The translations under genes were made by a program, and so were the position numbers. Under the pieces are notes generated by a model. The model was not told where the DNA came from. It searched no databases and saw only the letters and a program-made list of their open reading frames with translations. DNA of 19,347 bases from DAIRET01 sp036795455 (lineage in GTDB: Bacteria > Bacteroidota > Ignavibacteria > Ignavibacteriales > Ignavibacteriaceae), in assembly GCA_036795455.1 (NCBI GenBank), contig DAIRET010000038.1:1-19347 (forward strand). Direction: 5' to 3'. Shown piece by piece: positions 8,097 to 16,051 of this stretch; position 1 is the first letter of the stretch; each line of letters opens with the position of its first letter.

Positions 8097-9392
8097 TTAT
8101 TTGTTATTGTTATCAGTTTTCTTTCCGAAAGCCGGATCGATATCAACAAATTTAGTAATTATAAATGCAGGTATTGTAGCGATACAAACCCAAACAAAGA
8201 AATGCTGATAACCGATGTTTTCTTGAATCCAGCCGCTGAACATACCGGGAATCATCATTCCGAGAGCCATAAAACCTGTTGTTAATGCAAAGTGAGCCGT
8301 TTTACTTTCACCTTCTGAAATATAGATCATATACAGCATATAAGCCGTGAAGCCGATTCCATAACCGAACTGTTCGATTGCAACGCAAATATTTACAATC
8401 AGAAAATTCTCCGGTAAGGCATATGAAAGATATACGTAAACAAGGTCCGGGACGTTTATAGCAAGAACCATCCACCATATCCAGTATTTCAATCCTTTTT
8501 TTGCTGCAAGTACCCCGCCGAGAATACCGCCTAAAGTAAGTGCGATAATCCCGACTGTTCCGTAGACAAATCCCACCTCTTCGGTTGAAAGTCCAAGTCC
8601 GCCAATTTCCCTTGAATCAAGCAAAAACGGGGAAGCTATTTTAACAAGCTGGGCTTCGGCAAATCTATAAAGAAGAAGAAATCCGATTGCAACACCTATC
8701 TTTTTCTTCTTGAAAAATGAAACGAATGTAAGAGCAAATTCTTTGAAAAAGTTTTTTGACTCTTCTTTTCCACGAACCACATCAACTGCGGGAAAAGGAA
8801 GAATAAAGTAGTGATAAATGCAGAAGATTAGGAATAAAGCCGCTAAAATGAAAAAAGTGATTGACCACGCATACGAAATATTTTGAGAAGTGGTTTCAAG
8901 ATGACCGGCAACAATAACTATTAGTCCCTGTCCGGTAATCATTGCTATTCTATAAAAAGTGCTTCTGATCCCGACGAACCACGCCTGGTCGTGGCTGCTT
9001 AAACCGAGCATATAAAAACCGTCTGCTGCAATATCATGCGTAGCGGAGCTAAATGCAAGGAGCCAGAAAAAAGCGAGTGTATAGCGGAAAAAATCACTTC
9101 CCGGAATAGTTAATGCAACGCCGGCGAGACCCGCGCCTACAAAAAGCTGCATAAAAACAATCCAGAATCTTTTCGTCTTCAGCAGATCGACAACCGGGCT
9201 CCAGAGCGGTTTTATAACCCAGGGCAGATAAAGCCAACTTGTATAAAGTGCAATATCGGTGTTTGAAATTCCCATTCTTTTGTACATTATTACCGAAACT
9301 GTCATAACAACTATGTATGGAATTCCTTCTGCAAAATATAATGACGGCACCCATGCCCAGGCATTCCGGTAAGTAGCTTTTTTAAATAACAT
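8097..9392 (-). CDS. MFS permease, AmpG/MurT-like (muropeptide or amino-sugar uptake)
   Basis: A 431-residue polytopic protein with about twelve hydrophobic segments and major facilitator features. The N-terminal WVPSLYFAEGIPYIVV (about residues 14-29), PWVIKPLWSPVVD in loop 2-3 and AFSSATHDIAADGFY are typical of the AmpG branch. AmpG carries GlcNAc-anhydroMurNAc (peptides) into the cytosol; the related MurT of Tannerella imports MurNAc. Its place between a sugar kinase and GH3 enzymes supports this use, but the sequence alone does not decide between the substrates. ATG 9392 has GGAG six bases upstream. The gap from the kinase stop is 51 bp and to the GH3 fusion start 3 bp, so it is part of one operon. 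Confidence 0.85.
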   Translation of the reverse strand: MLFKKATYRNAWAWVPSLYFAEGIPYIVVMTVSVIMYKRMGISNTDIALYTSWLYLPWVIKPLWSPVVDLLKTKRFWIVFMQLFVGAGLAGVALTIPGSDFFRYTLAFFWLLAFSSATHDIAADGFYMLGLSSHDQAWFVGIRSTFYRIAMITGQGLIVIVAGHLETTSQNISYAWSITFFILAALFLIFCIYHYFILPFPAVDVVRGKEESKNFFKEFALTFVSFFKKKKIGVAIGFLLLYRFAEAQLVKIASPFLLDSREIGGLGLSTEEVGFVYGTVGIIALTLGGILGGVLAAKKGLKYWIWWMVLAINVPDLVYVYLSYALPENFLIVNICVAIEQFGYGIGFTAYMLYMIYISEGESKTAHFALTTGFMALGMMIPGMFSGWIQENIGYQHFFVWVCIATIPAFIITKFVDIDPAFGKKTDNNNK

Positions 9393-9443
9393 TAAATTCT
9401 CCGTTTGTATATGATGGATTAATAAATTCCCTTTGTTTTAAGA

Positions 9444-10370
9444 TTACTGTACTTCGCATTGTTTCTTAGCCATCAGAACAGCTCCGAAAGCGGGATTACT
9501 ATCGGGTTTCTTGATGTTTACATCTTTAAACTTTTTATGAATCTTTTCAATGAATTTCCGTGAATAGATATTATCGTTACTAAGTATTCCCCCTATAAAG
9601 GAAATATCCATAACAGGAGTTTTTATCTTTTCACGCATGGCTTTAACATGAAGCATGAGTTCATCAAGTTCCTGTTCAATTATTGCAAGAGCAGCTTCGT
9701 CTCCTTTTTCCGCAGCTTCAAGAACTAAAGGAGCTACAGATGCAATATCAAAATTATTTCTATAGAGTTCAGTTATTAATACTTCGGAAGAAGATATATT
9801 GAATTTCTCTGATATTAAATCGGAAAGGATTGTTTTTCCGCCTCTTCCGTCGTAAGATTTGGCGACAACGATCAACCCTTTTTTACCGAGCATATAACCG
9901 CTTCCTTCATCGCCGATAAACCGCCCGAATCCGCCGACACGTTGTACTGTTCCTTCTTCATCCATGCCGAACATTATTGAGCCGGTACCTGCAATAAGGA
10001 TACAACCGGGCTGCCCCGAAAAAGCACCTTCGAGTGCAGCTTTTGCATCGCTTTCAACGTGAAAATTGTTTATCGGAAGTCCTATTGAATTTGCAAATAC
10101 AAGAAAATCTCTTTCAAGTTTTTCGGCATCGCTTCTTCTTCCGGCGCCTGTAGTCCCGATTACAACCGAAAGAATATCTTCCGGTTTAATCTTTAAATAA
10201 ACAGTTGATTCTTGAATTAATCCGGCTAACGTTTCCGAAACTTTCTCTGTACCAAGTATTAAAAAGGTAGATGGACCACCGCTGCATTCGTAAAGAATAT
10301 TACAATTTTCATCAGTTAAAAGACAATGTGTTTTTGTGCCTCCCCCGTCCATTCCGATTAAATATTTCAT
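9444..10370 (-). CDS. BadF/BadG/BcrA/BcrD-type sugar kinase (GlcNAc/MurNAc kinase-like)
   Basis: A 308-residue kinase of the ASKHA fold. The phosphate-1 loop is DGGGTKT (8-14), the likely catalytic Asp is D108 in HVESDAKAA, the phosphate-2 loop is AGTGS (127-131), and the family signature GGFGRFIGDEGSGYMLG spans 146-162. These match eukaryotic N-acetylglucosamine kinase and bacterial MurK, which phosphorylate GlcNAc and/or MurNAc at C6 or C1 after uptake. It is not AnmK-like. As first gene of the run kinase - permease - GH3/serine hydrolase - GH3 - DUF389, it would trap the freed amino sugar as a phosphate. The choice between GlcNAc and MurNAc cannot be made from sequence. ATG 10370 has only a weak purine-rich ribosome-binding site. 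About 220 bp of leader precede it. Confidence 0.88.
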   Translation of the reverse strand: MKYLIGMDGGGTKTHCLLTDENCNILYECSGGPSTFLILGTEKVSETLAGLIQESTVYLKIKPEDILSVVIGTTGAGRRSDAEKLERDFLVFANSIGLPINNFHVESDAKAALEGAFSGQPGCILIAGTGSIMFGMDEEGTVQRVGGFGRFIGDEGSGYMLGKKGLIVVAKSYDGRGGKTILSDLISEKFNISSSEVLITELYRNNFDIASVAPLVLEAAEKGDEAALAIIEQELDELMLHVKAMREKIKTPVMDISFIGGILSNDNIYSRKFIEKIHKKFKDVNIKKPDSNPAFGAVLMAKKQCEVQ

Positions 10371-10593
10371 CTGATTTCTCTTCTATTTCCAAATAATTAA
10401 TTGCAGATTTTTACTTAAGTTTCCCCATATTCAATGTACGTCTCCTTAATTGAAATTAGGTTTATCAAAAGACCTATTCAAATCCGGCATGTACCTTGAA
10501 TACGGTAATGGGAACTAAAAATATTTTAATAACGGTTTAAAATAGAAAAAAAGTTGGAAGGATAAAAGAAAGAGGGGGTTTTACTCTTTTACT
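10371..10593 (-). other. Leader/intergenic region upstream of the salvage operon
   Basis: This 223-bp stretch has no standard gene. On the minus strand it contains a clear AAGGAG (10447-10442) that sits before no full gene. It overlaps the stop of a 14-codon ORF (10490-10446) and precedes a 5-codon ORF (ATG 10428, stop 10411). The AT-rich part from 10500 to 10560 could hold the operon promoter, but I see no confident -10/-35 pair. Confidence 0.35.
10569..10589 (-). terminator. Weak candidate terminator after the 57-residue ORF
   Basis: AAAGAG (10569-10574) and CTCTTT (10584-10589) form a 6-bp stem with a 9-nt loop. On the minus strand the stem is followed by CTTTTAT. The stem is short and AT-rich, so this is only suggestive. 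Confidence 0.25.
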
Positions 10594-10767
10594 TTAAATG
10601 AGTTTTAATGAGATAATGGTTGCCAAAATCACAATAGAATAAAAAATAACCGCTTTTATAACAACAGATGTTACATTTCTCTTTTTGTAGTTGCCGGATT
10701 TGTAATCCGACAATTCCTGATTAACACTGTAATCACCTTGTTCAATAGACCACTTACTTGCTTTCAT
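10594..10767 (-). CDS. Small unrecognised protein with a C-terminal membrane segment (57 aa)
   Basis: A 58-codon ORF runs from ATG 10767 to TAA 10594. The product begins MKASKWSIEQGDYSVNQELS, continues through a basic stretch (YKKR, residues 27-30) and ends in a single hydrophobic segment (VVIKAVIFYSIVILATIISL, about 35-54) plus KLI. A polar N-terminal half, positive charges before one helix and a very short tail suggest a tail-anchored or single-pass inner-membrane protein. I do not recognise the family. A weak GAAAGA-type ribosome-binding site precedes the ATG. It lies alone between the regulator gene (stop 10958) and the salvage operon, on the same strand as both. It may be a real small gene or chance; the well-formed membrane segment favours the former. 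Confidence 0.5.
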   Translation of the reverse strand: MKASKWSIEQGDYSVNQELSDYKSGNYKKRNVTSVVIKAVIFYSIVILATIISLKLI

Positions 10768-10807
10768 TGTTCTTTCATATAGTTTAATTTATTCACGGTT
10801 TTGTATA

Positions 10808-10822
10808 GGTAAAATTTTTACC
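10808..10822. promoter_or_regulatory. Palindrome upstream of the small membrane ORF
   Basis: GGTAAAA-T-TTTTACC is a perfect 7-bp inverted repeat around one central base, centred 48 bp before the ATG at 10767. It is AT-rich and could be an operator half-site pair or chance. No neighbouring transcriptional regulator with an obvious link is present. Confidence 0.25.
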
Positions 10823-10917
10823 ATCTTATTATCGAAGTTTTTCTAAAATAGTTTAGTATTTCAGAGAAAATTTTCCGAAAGACACCAAACTCTTTTCAAC
10901 CAACATCTATCATTAGC

Positions 10918-10935
10918 AAAAAGTTCTTTAAGAAC
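10918..10935 (-). terminator. Candidate terminator after the sigma-54 regulator gene
   Basis: On the minus strand GTTCT-TAA-AGAAC is followed directly by five Ts, 22 bp after the regulator stop at 10958. The stem is only 5 bp, so termination would be weak. It is the only such structure between this gene and the next one. Confidence 0.4.
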
Positions 10936-10957
10936 GGGATATGTGATGTGTCTCAAT

Positions 10958-12397
10958 TTACTCATGAAGATGAGATTCAGAACCATTTCCTGAATCCGGC
11001 TTCTCTTCAACAGTTTTAATTTCACACTTCTTCATCATTTTATGAAGATTTGACCGGTTAATACCGATATGTGCGGCTGCACGGGAAACATTCCCATTAA
11101 AATTTTTCAACAGGTTTTCTAAAAACAGCTTCTCAACTATCCGGCTGGCATTATCGGCGGCGGCTTTCCGCATTTCATCCATTTCCTCCCATGAATCTGG
11201 AATTTGAATCGGATTAATCGAACTTCTTGATTCAATTAACTGCTGATGAACTATACACTCCGGTTCTATTATTCTCCCCTTTGCCAATAAAACCGCACGG
11301 ATAATAAAGTTTTGAAGCTCCCTTATATTACCGGGATAATCGTAACTACTCAACAATTGAATAGCCTCCGGCGAAAAACCTTTAAATGGAACCTTCATTT
11401 CAATTGAAGAAGTTTTAGCAAAATGAACCGCCAATTCTTCAATGTCTTCTTTTCTTTCCCGCAAGGGGGGGACACAAATAGGAAGTACATCGAGCCTGTA
11501 AAAAAGGTCTTCTCTAAATTTTCCTTCTTTTACCATTGCAGCAAGATTTTTATTTGTTGCGGCGATAATCCTCGCATGCGTTTTAATACTTGTAGTTCCG
11601 CCAACTCTGTCAAACTCCTTCTCTTGCAAAACGCGTAATAGTTTCACCTGTGCCATAAAATCGAGTTCGGCTATTTCATCTAAGAATAAAACGCCATCCA
11701 TAGCAAGTTCAAACTTTCCGAGTTTTCTTGCATTTGCACTTGTGAACGCACCCCGTTCGTGTCCGAACAATTCACTTTCAAGCAGTTCTTTAGGAATTGC
11801 GGCACAGTTAATAGCAATGAACGGTTTTTTATTCCTATCACTTTGAAGATGAATTTGGCGAGCTACAAGTTCTTTACCGACTCCGCTTTCTCCTGTAATC
11901 AAAACCGTGTTACTGTTTTCTGCAAACAAAGAAATAGTTTCTTTCAACTTTTTCATCCCGGGGCTATTACCAAGCATACTCGAATAGTGTTTTAGAGTAT
12001 CTTCTTCAATAGCTCTGGAGCGGCTTATAACGATTCTTTGCTTCAACGCTTTTTCAATTACGAATTTAAGCTCTTTCAAATTCGGTGTTTTGGAAATATA
12101 ATCGAATGCTCCGAGCCGCATTGCTTCAACTGCAGTATCGATTGAAGCATAATCGGTAATAATTATAACCGGTAGTTCTTCATCAACATTTTGTATTTGT
12201 TTTAATACATTTAGTCCATTTGTACCTTCACCCAGCATTAAATCAAGCAGAACTATGTCGGGTGGATTTTTCTTCACCAATTCAACACCCTCTTCACCTG
12301 TAAACGCACTTATGCAGATGAAATCTTTGCTCAACACAAGTGTAAAGTCGTTTATAAACTCTTTATTATCATCAATAATTAAAAGTTGAGTTTTCAA
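10958..12397 (-). CDS. NtrC-family sigma-54-dependent response regulator
   Basis: A 479-residue regulator with three domains. The receiver (1-120) has D9/D10, phospho-acceptor D52 (IVLLDLM), T81 and K103. The AAA+ domain (about 138-375) has Walker A GESGVGK (169-175), Walker B VLFLDE (236-241) and the sensor/arginine-finger region FREDLFYRLDVLP. A Fis-type helix-turn-helix lies at about 434-456 (NGNVSRAAAHIGINRSNLHK). It should hydrolyse ATP to remodel sigma-54 RNA polymerase when phosphorylated. The sigma-54 contact loop reads GAFTSA (216-221) rather than GAFTGA. The start is TTG 12397, inside the stop of the sensor gene (4-nt TTGA overlap), so the pair is translationally coupled and the sensor is its evident partner. 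Its target genes are unknown. Confidence 0.93.
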   Translation of the reverse strand: MKTQLLIIDDNKEFINDFTLVLSKDFICISAFTGEEGVELVKKNPPDIVLLDLMLGEGTNGLNVLKQIQNVDEELPVIIITDYASIDTAVEAMRLGAFDYISKTPNLKELKFVIEKALKQRIVISRSRAIEEDTLKHYSSMLGNSPGMKKLKETISLFAENSNTVLITGESGVGKELVARQIHLQSDRNKKPFIAINCAAIPKELLESELFGHERGAFTSANARKLGKFELAMDGVLFLDEIAELDFMAQVKLLRVLQEKEFDRVGGTTSIKTHARIIAATNKNLAAMVKEGKFREDLFYRLDVLPICVPPLRERKEDIEELAVHFAKTSSIEMKVPFKGFSPEAIQLLSSYDYPGNIRELQNFIIRAVLLAKGRIIEPECIVHQQLIESRSSINPIQIPDSWEEMDEMRKAAADNASRIVEKLFLENLLKNFNGNVSRAAAHIGINRSNLHKMMKKCEIKTVEEKPDSGNGSESHLHE

Positions 12398-15300
12398 TTC
12401 AGAATTCCTTCGTTTAGTTCGATTGTAAAAACTGTCTTTTCCGATTGCCGGCTGAATTTAACAAAAATTCTTCCGCCGTATTTTTTCAAAACTTCACGCG
12501 AATTAAACAACCCGTAGCCTGTACTTGCTTTACCTGAATAACCGCTTTCAAAAACCTTTTCGAATTCATTTTCGTTTAGCCCGTAACCGTTATCAATAAC
12601 ATCGATACATATTTTGGGAGCGACGCGGTAAACCCGTATTTCAATTTCTTTCTGTTCATTACCAATCAATGCTTTAATCGAATTCCGGATGCAGTTATCT
12701 AATACATCAGCAAGTTCATAGTTCCTTATTAAAACGCCTTTTTCACCATCATAATACTTGTTTCTTGATACTTGAACGGAGTGTTCTTCAATTATATTAT
12801 TAAGAGAGCTGCATGTATTCTTGATTACTTCAACCGGGTTGCATGAATAATTAATATATACATACCTTTTCAAACTGGAGAGGGAATCTTTTATTTTAAT
12901 TACTCCCCCGGCTAACTCCGTATAGAAACCGGTGTTCTGCCAATCTTTTATCCGTATTAAAAGATTTAATGAATGCTTCCACTGTTGAACTAATTCATCC
13001 TTGATACCTATTGCCGCCGATAAATTGATTATTACATTCAACCTTGGAACAACCATTTCTATAAATGTTTTGTACCGCTCATTAAGTGTTTCTATATATC
13101 TACTACCGGTTAAATTATCGGGAGGGTTTTCAAACAGAAGCTGCAAACTATTCAAATTAGAAAGCGCCCATTCCCCATGCGAAAACTGGAGCAGTTCAAA
13201 GAACAGTTCATCTTTAAGTATTTCAACCGATTTTGTTTTACCATGATTGCGCGTTATCCAGTAGAACACAAGATTCGGAATCATTATTCCCATAATAGCT
13301 GCTGAAAGCGGTAGAACATATTTGGTGAAGAATAAGTTTGAGTTATTAGTTAATATAATCAGCAGCCAGTATAGAGTTATGCTTGTTGATACAAAGCCTA
13401 ACAACAAACTTGTGTCCCATTTGTATTTTTTTAACCCGTTCCTTGTCCCGAAATAAAGGGAAAAGAATGCAATTAACGTTGTAACAATATAAAGTTGAAT
13501 CTCATTACTTTTTAAAACCATTAGAGTAATACCCGGTAACTTGTATAGGAAAGCAAATAATCCGCCGAGTTCATCAACAGAATAAGTCATACCGGGTTTT
13601 AATTTATATAGGATTTTCTCTTTCCCTCCGTAGAATTTTATTTTGACATCATAAAGTTTCGAAGAATCAACTCCGAAATGTGCAATGTATCCTTTACTTG
13701 AAGAGTAACCGAATATTTCTGTCCCGATCTGTTTGTAACCCCGTAAAAAATCATGTTCGTTGATGTGTCCGCTTTCGTAAATCCAGACTTTTGCTCCCCA
13801 ACCGTCGCTGTTTGAAATTACTCCATTCGGTTTTATTTTAATGAAGTTATTGTCGTTAAGATTGTTAATCCATAAAGCATAATCATTGGCGCCGAAACTA
13901 AAAATATCTATATCGCCGTCGTTGTCAATATCTGCTGCTACTGAATAGTGTAAAACAGGTGACGTTATCTGCATTTCGCCGGTTTTATCAACAAAATACT
14001 TTCCGTCTACATTTATAAGCAGTAAGTTTTTCCTGTTTACCGGGTGCAAATGTGAAATGAAAATATCCGTATAACCGTCGTTGTTAAAATCCCCTAACGC
14101 AGTAGAAACATAAGAGAGAATCGAATCAACGGTATTAAACTGATTTAATCCGAACTCAGTAGTAACGTCATTGAAATAGCCGCGCCCGTTATTCTTGTAA
14201 AGTGTAATAAAATTCTGATCCGAAAGAGTAAGTAGATCCAGATTCCCATCATTATCAAAGTCGGCAGCAGAAATACCGGCACACTCAGACAGGCTTAAGT
14301 TCGGAATTCTTTTTTCCGCTTCATCAATAATTAAATCACCATGCCGGACGAGAAGTTTGCTTTTCCGCCACTTATTTGCAATTATCCATTCATTTATTCC
14401 ATTGTTATTCAGATCGGCAAAAAGAGACTGTGTATTCCATCCTTTTGTAATCCCTTTATACGAAGTATCGATTTCGCCAAGTTCATTCAGTAAGGAATTT
14501 TTAACAATTATTTCATAGCCGGGTTTATCCATCGGACCGTAATAATATGTTATGCACAAATCAAGTTTACCGTTACCGTCAATATCAACCGGCTTTAGAT
14601 TTAGCGGCGGATGTAGATTGTCATCGAAATTCAACGATATTGATTTCCTCTTGAAGAAACTTCCCGCTTTGTTATTTTCATAAACGGACAATGATATTCC
14701 CCCTGTGTCCGATGTAATAATTACAAAATCAATATAGTAATCGTTGTTGAAATCGAAGTAAGCTGCCGAAGGACCAAGATTTACATCGATCTCAAACGGG
14801 GGGAGTATTTCAGTCCGGAACAGGTTTTTCGGGTCATTGTAGAAAAAAGTAAAACTTGATCGTGTGCTTCTGTTTACTGTCATTATATCCTGCAGACCGT
14901 CATTATTCAAGTCTATTATCGCGGCAATCTGGTTAAATGTAAAATCATTACTTTTTATATTAAAAACCTTGTTCAGATTAGAGAAGTAATTCTCCCTTGA
15001 AACACTTGCTTTATAAACAACACCTCCCGCAGCCGAAAAGAGAATCGAATCTTTGTGATAACTTTTGTTGTTGGAAAATCTTAATTGAGCCGGAATCTGC
15101 ATCGGCAGGTAACTATGGTGATCAGTTTTAAGAACGATTTCATAATAAGCTGTTTTTTCGACATTCCCGAAAACAGCTTTGTTTTCATGGTCTTGAATGA
15201 ATTTACCATTCACCAGTTTATAGATTTTCCTTTTGCCGTCGATTACAAAAATGTTCCCTTTCCCGAACGCTTTTATGTTAGTAATATCCCATTTATTTGC

Positions 15301-15888
15301 TTCTTCAAAGGGTATGTTTTGAAAATCAAATCCGTTAAAACGGAACACACCTTCCGATTTGGTTAAGAGATATATTTCATCGGGTGAAACCATATCAATA
15401 TAATTAATATGAGATTTTAAAGGCGTCTTTATTTCTATCCACCGGCTATCCGAATATTTAAGCATAGTGCCGAAATTACCGATTGCATAAATAAGATTAT
15501 CGTTCACTTTTAAAAAGTTTTGAATGGGTAATCTAAAAACCAAAGTGTCTTTTTTCCATACCCCTTTGTTAAAAGTGTAAAAATGATTTTGCCATTGGTT
15601 ATCCATTGCTGCTGCAATAAAATTACTTTCTGTTATAGATTCGAATAGTAATCGTGATTGCTGCGATGGGATTATTGTTTTGTGCCGGATTGATTTCCCG
15701 CTCCGGTAATGAATAACGTCTCCCTTATCATTACGAACCCAAAAATCATTACTTGAGGCGGCTGATAGAATGTAAATATTTTCCGAAAAGGAATGCTTTA
15801 ACTCTTCCCATTTCCATCTTTCCTGTGAAAAGTTGTTTTTACCTCCGCCGAAAAGAATTATTAATATTATAATAACAGGTAGTTTCAT
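12394..15888 (-). CDS. Sensor histidine kinase-like protein with beta-propeller, FG-GAP and ASPIC/UnbV ectodomain
   Basis: A 1164-residue membrane sensor. Residues 1-21 are a signal peptide. About 25-300 contains repeats suggestive of a first beta-propeller (for example IYAIGNFGTMLKYSDSRW). Residues 320-665 hold seven FG-GAP/VCBS calcium-loop motifs, at 326 (DLNNDGLQD), 379, 435, 492, 543, 600 and 653, predicting a seven-bladed propeller. About 681-770 resembles ASPIC/UnbV. Three membrane helices follow (797-815, 827-846, 857-879). Residues 884-1040 are helical without a standard H-box; His904 in QFSHGEWALSNL is the best phospho-acceptor candidate. The HATPase domain has N-box DNCIRNS (1064-1070), G1 DNGYGL (1099-1104) and G2 TGYGL (1123-1127). 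It overlaps the regulator gene. ATG 15888 lacks a clear ribosome-binding site. The ligand is unknown. Confidence 0.88.
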   Translation of the reverse strand: MKLPVIIILIILFGGGKNNFSQERWKWEELKHSFSENIYILSAASSNDFWVRNDKGDVIHYRSGKSIRHKTIIPSQQSRLLFESITESNFIAAAMDNQWQNHFYTFNKGVWKKDTLVFRLPIQNFLKVNDNLIYAIGNFGTMLKYSDSRWIEIKTPLKSHINYIDMVSPDEIYLLTKSEGVFRFNGFDFQNIPFEEANKWDITNIKAFGKGNIFVIDGKRKIYKLVNGKFIQDHENKAVFGNVEKTAYYEIVLKTDHHSYLPMQIPAQLRFSNNKSYHKDSILFSAAGGVVYKASVSRENYFSNLNKVFNIKSNDFTFNQIAAIIDLNNDGLQDIMTVNRSTRSSFTFFYNDPKNLFRTEILPPFEIDVNLGPSAAYFDFNNDYYIDFVIITSDTGGISLSVYENNKAGSFFKRKSISLNFDDNLHPPLNLKPVDIDGNGKLDLCITYYYGPMDKPGYEIIVKNSLLNELGEIDTSYKGITKGWNTQSLFADLNNNGINEWIIANKWRKSKLLVRHGDLIIDEAEKRIPNLSLSECAGISAADFDNDGNLDLLTLSDQNFITLYKNNGRGYFNDVTTEFGLNQFNTVDSILSYVSTALGDFNNDGYTDIFISHLHPVNRKNLLLINVDGKYFVDKTGEMQITSPVLHYSVAADIDNDGDIDIFSFGANDYALWINNLNDNNFIKIKPNGVISNSDGWGAKVWIYESGHINEHDFLRGYKQIGTEIFGYSSSKGYIAHFGVDSSKLYDVKIKFYGGKEKILYKLKPGMTYSVDELGGLFAFLYKLPGITLMVLKSNEIQLYIVTTLIAFFSLYFGTRNGLKKYKWDTSLLLGFVSTSITLYWLLIILTNNSNLFFTKYVLPLSAAIMGIMIPNLVFYWITRNHGKTKSVEILKDELFFELLQFSHGEWALSNLNSLQLLFENPPDNLTGSRYIETLNERYKTFIEMVVPRLNVIINLSAAIGIKDELVQQWKHSLNLLIRIKDWQNTGFYTELAGGVIKIKDSLSSLKRYVYINYSCNPVEVIKNTCSSLNNIIEEHSVQVSRNKYYDGEKGVLIRNYELADVLDNCIRNSIKALIGNEQKEIEIRVYRVAPKICIDVIDNGYGLNENEFEKVFESGYSGKASTGYGLFNSREVLKKYGGRIFVKFSRQSEKTVFTIELNEGILN

Positions 15889-15926
15889 ATTGTAATATAA
15901 GCATTTCGAAAAAGATTAACATGTGA

Positions 15927-15962
15927 TGTTGCCCAATAAAGCAACACTGTGGTTTTACTGTG
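15927..15962. promoter_or_regulatory. Repeat cluster in the divergent intergenic region (possible operator)
   Basis: The 208-bp region between the divergent sensor gene and the zinc-ribbon gene holds a 6-bp inverted repeat (TGTTGC 15927-15932, GCAACA 15941-15946). It abuts a direct repeat ACTGTG at 15946-15951 and 15957-15962, spaced 11 bp, about one helical turn. The arrangement suits a protein-binding site 39-75 bp upstream of the sensor start. No binding protein can be named. Confidence 0.3.
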
Positions 15963-16018
15963 CCAGTTTTAACTCTACTCATTCTTATAATTGTTGCCTA
16001 ATTGAAAAAAATCAACGG

Positions 16019-16051
16019 TTTGGTAGAAAGCCCTTGAAGGTATAATTTTTG
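16019..16051 (+). promoter_or_regulatory. Candidate promoter for the zinc-ribbon/lipoprotein pair
   Basis: TTTG at 16019-16022 and TATAATTTTTG at 16041-16051 resemble the Bacteroidota vegetative promoter (TTTG, about 19-21 bp, TAnnTTTG with one extra base here). The block also contains a perfect TATAAT. It lies about 46 bp upstream of the ATG at 16097. Confidence 0.4.

Noticed and set aside
9094..9354. 86-codon ORF in another frame of the permease gene
   Set aside because: It lies wholly inside the MFS permease, which has clear membrane segments and family motifs.
10695..10709. 6-bp hairpin CGGATT-TGT-AATCCG
   Set aside because: It is inside the predicted 57-residue ORF, short, and lacks a T tract or any repeated copy in the window.
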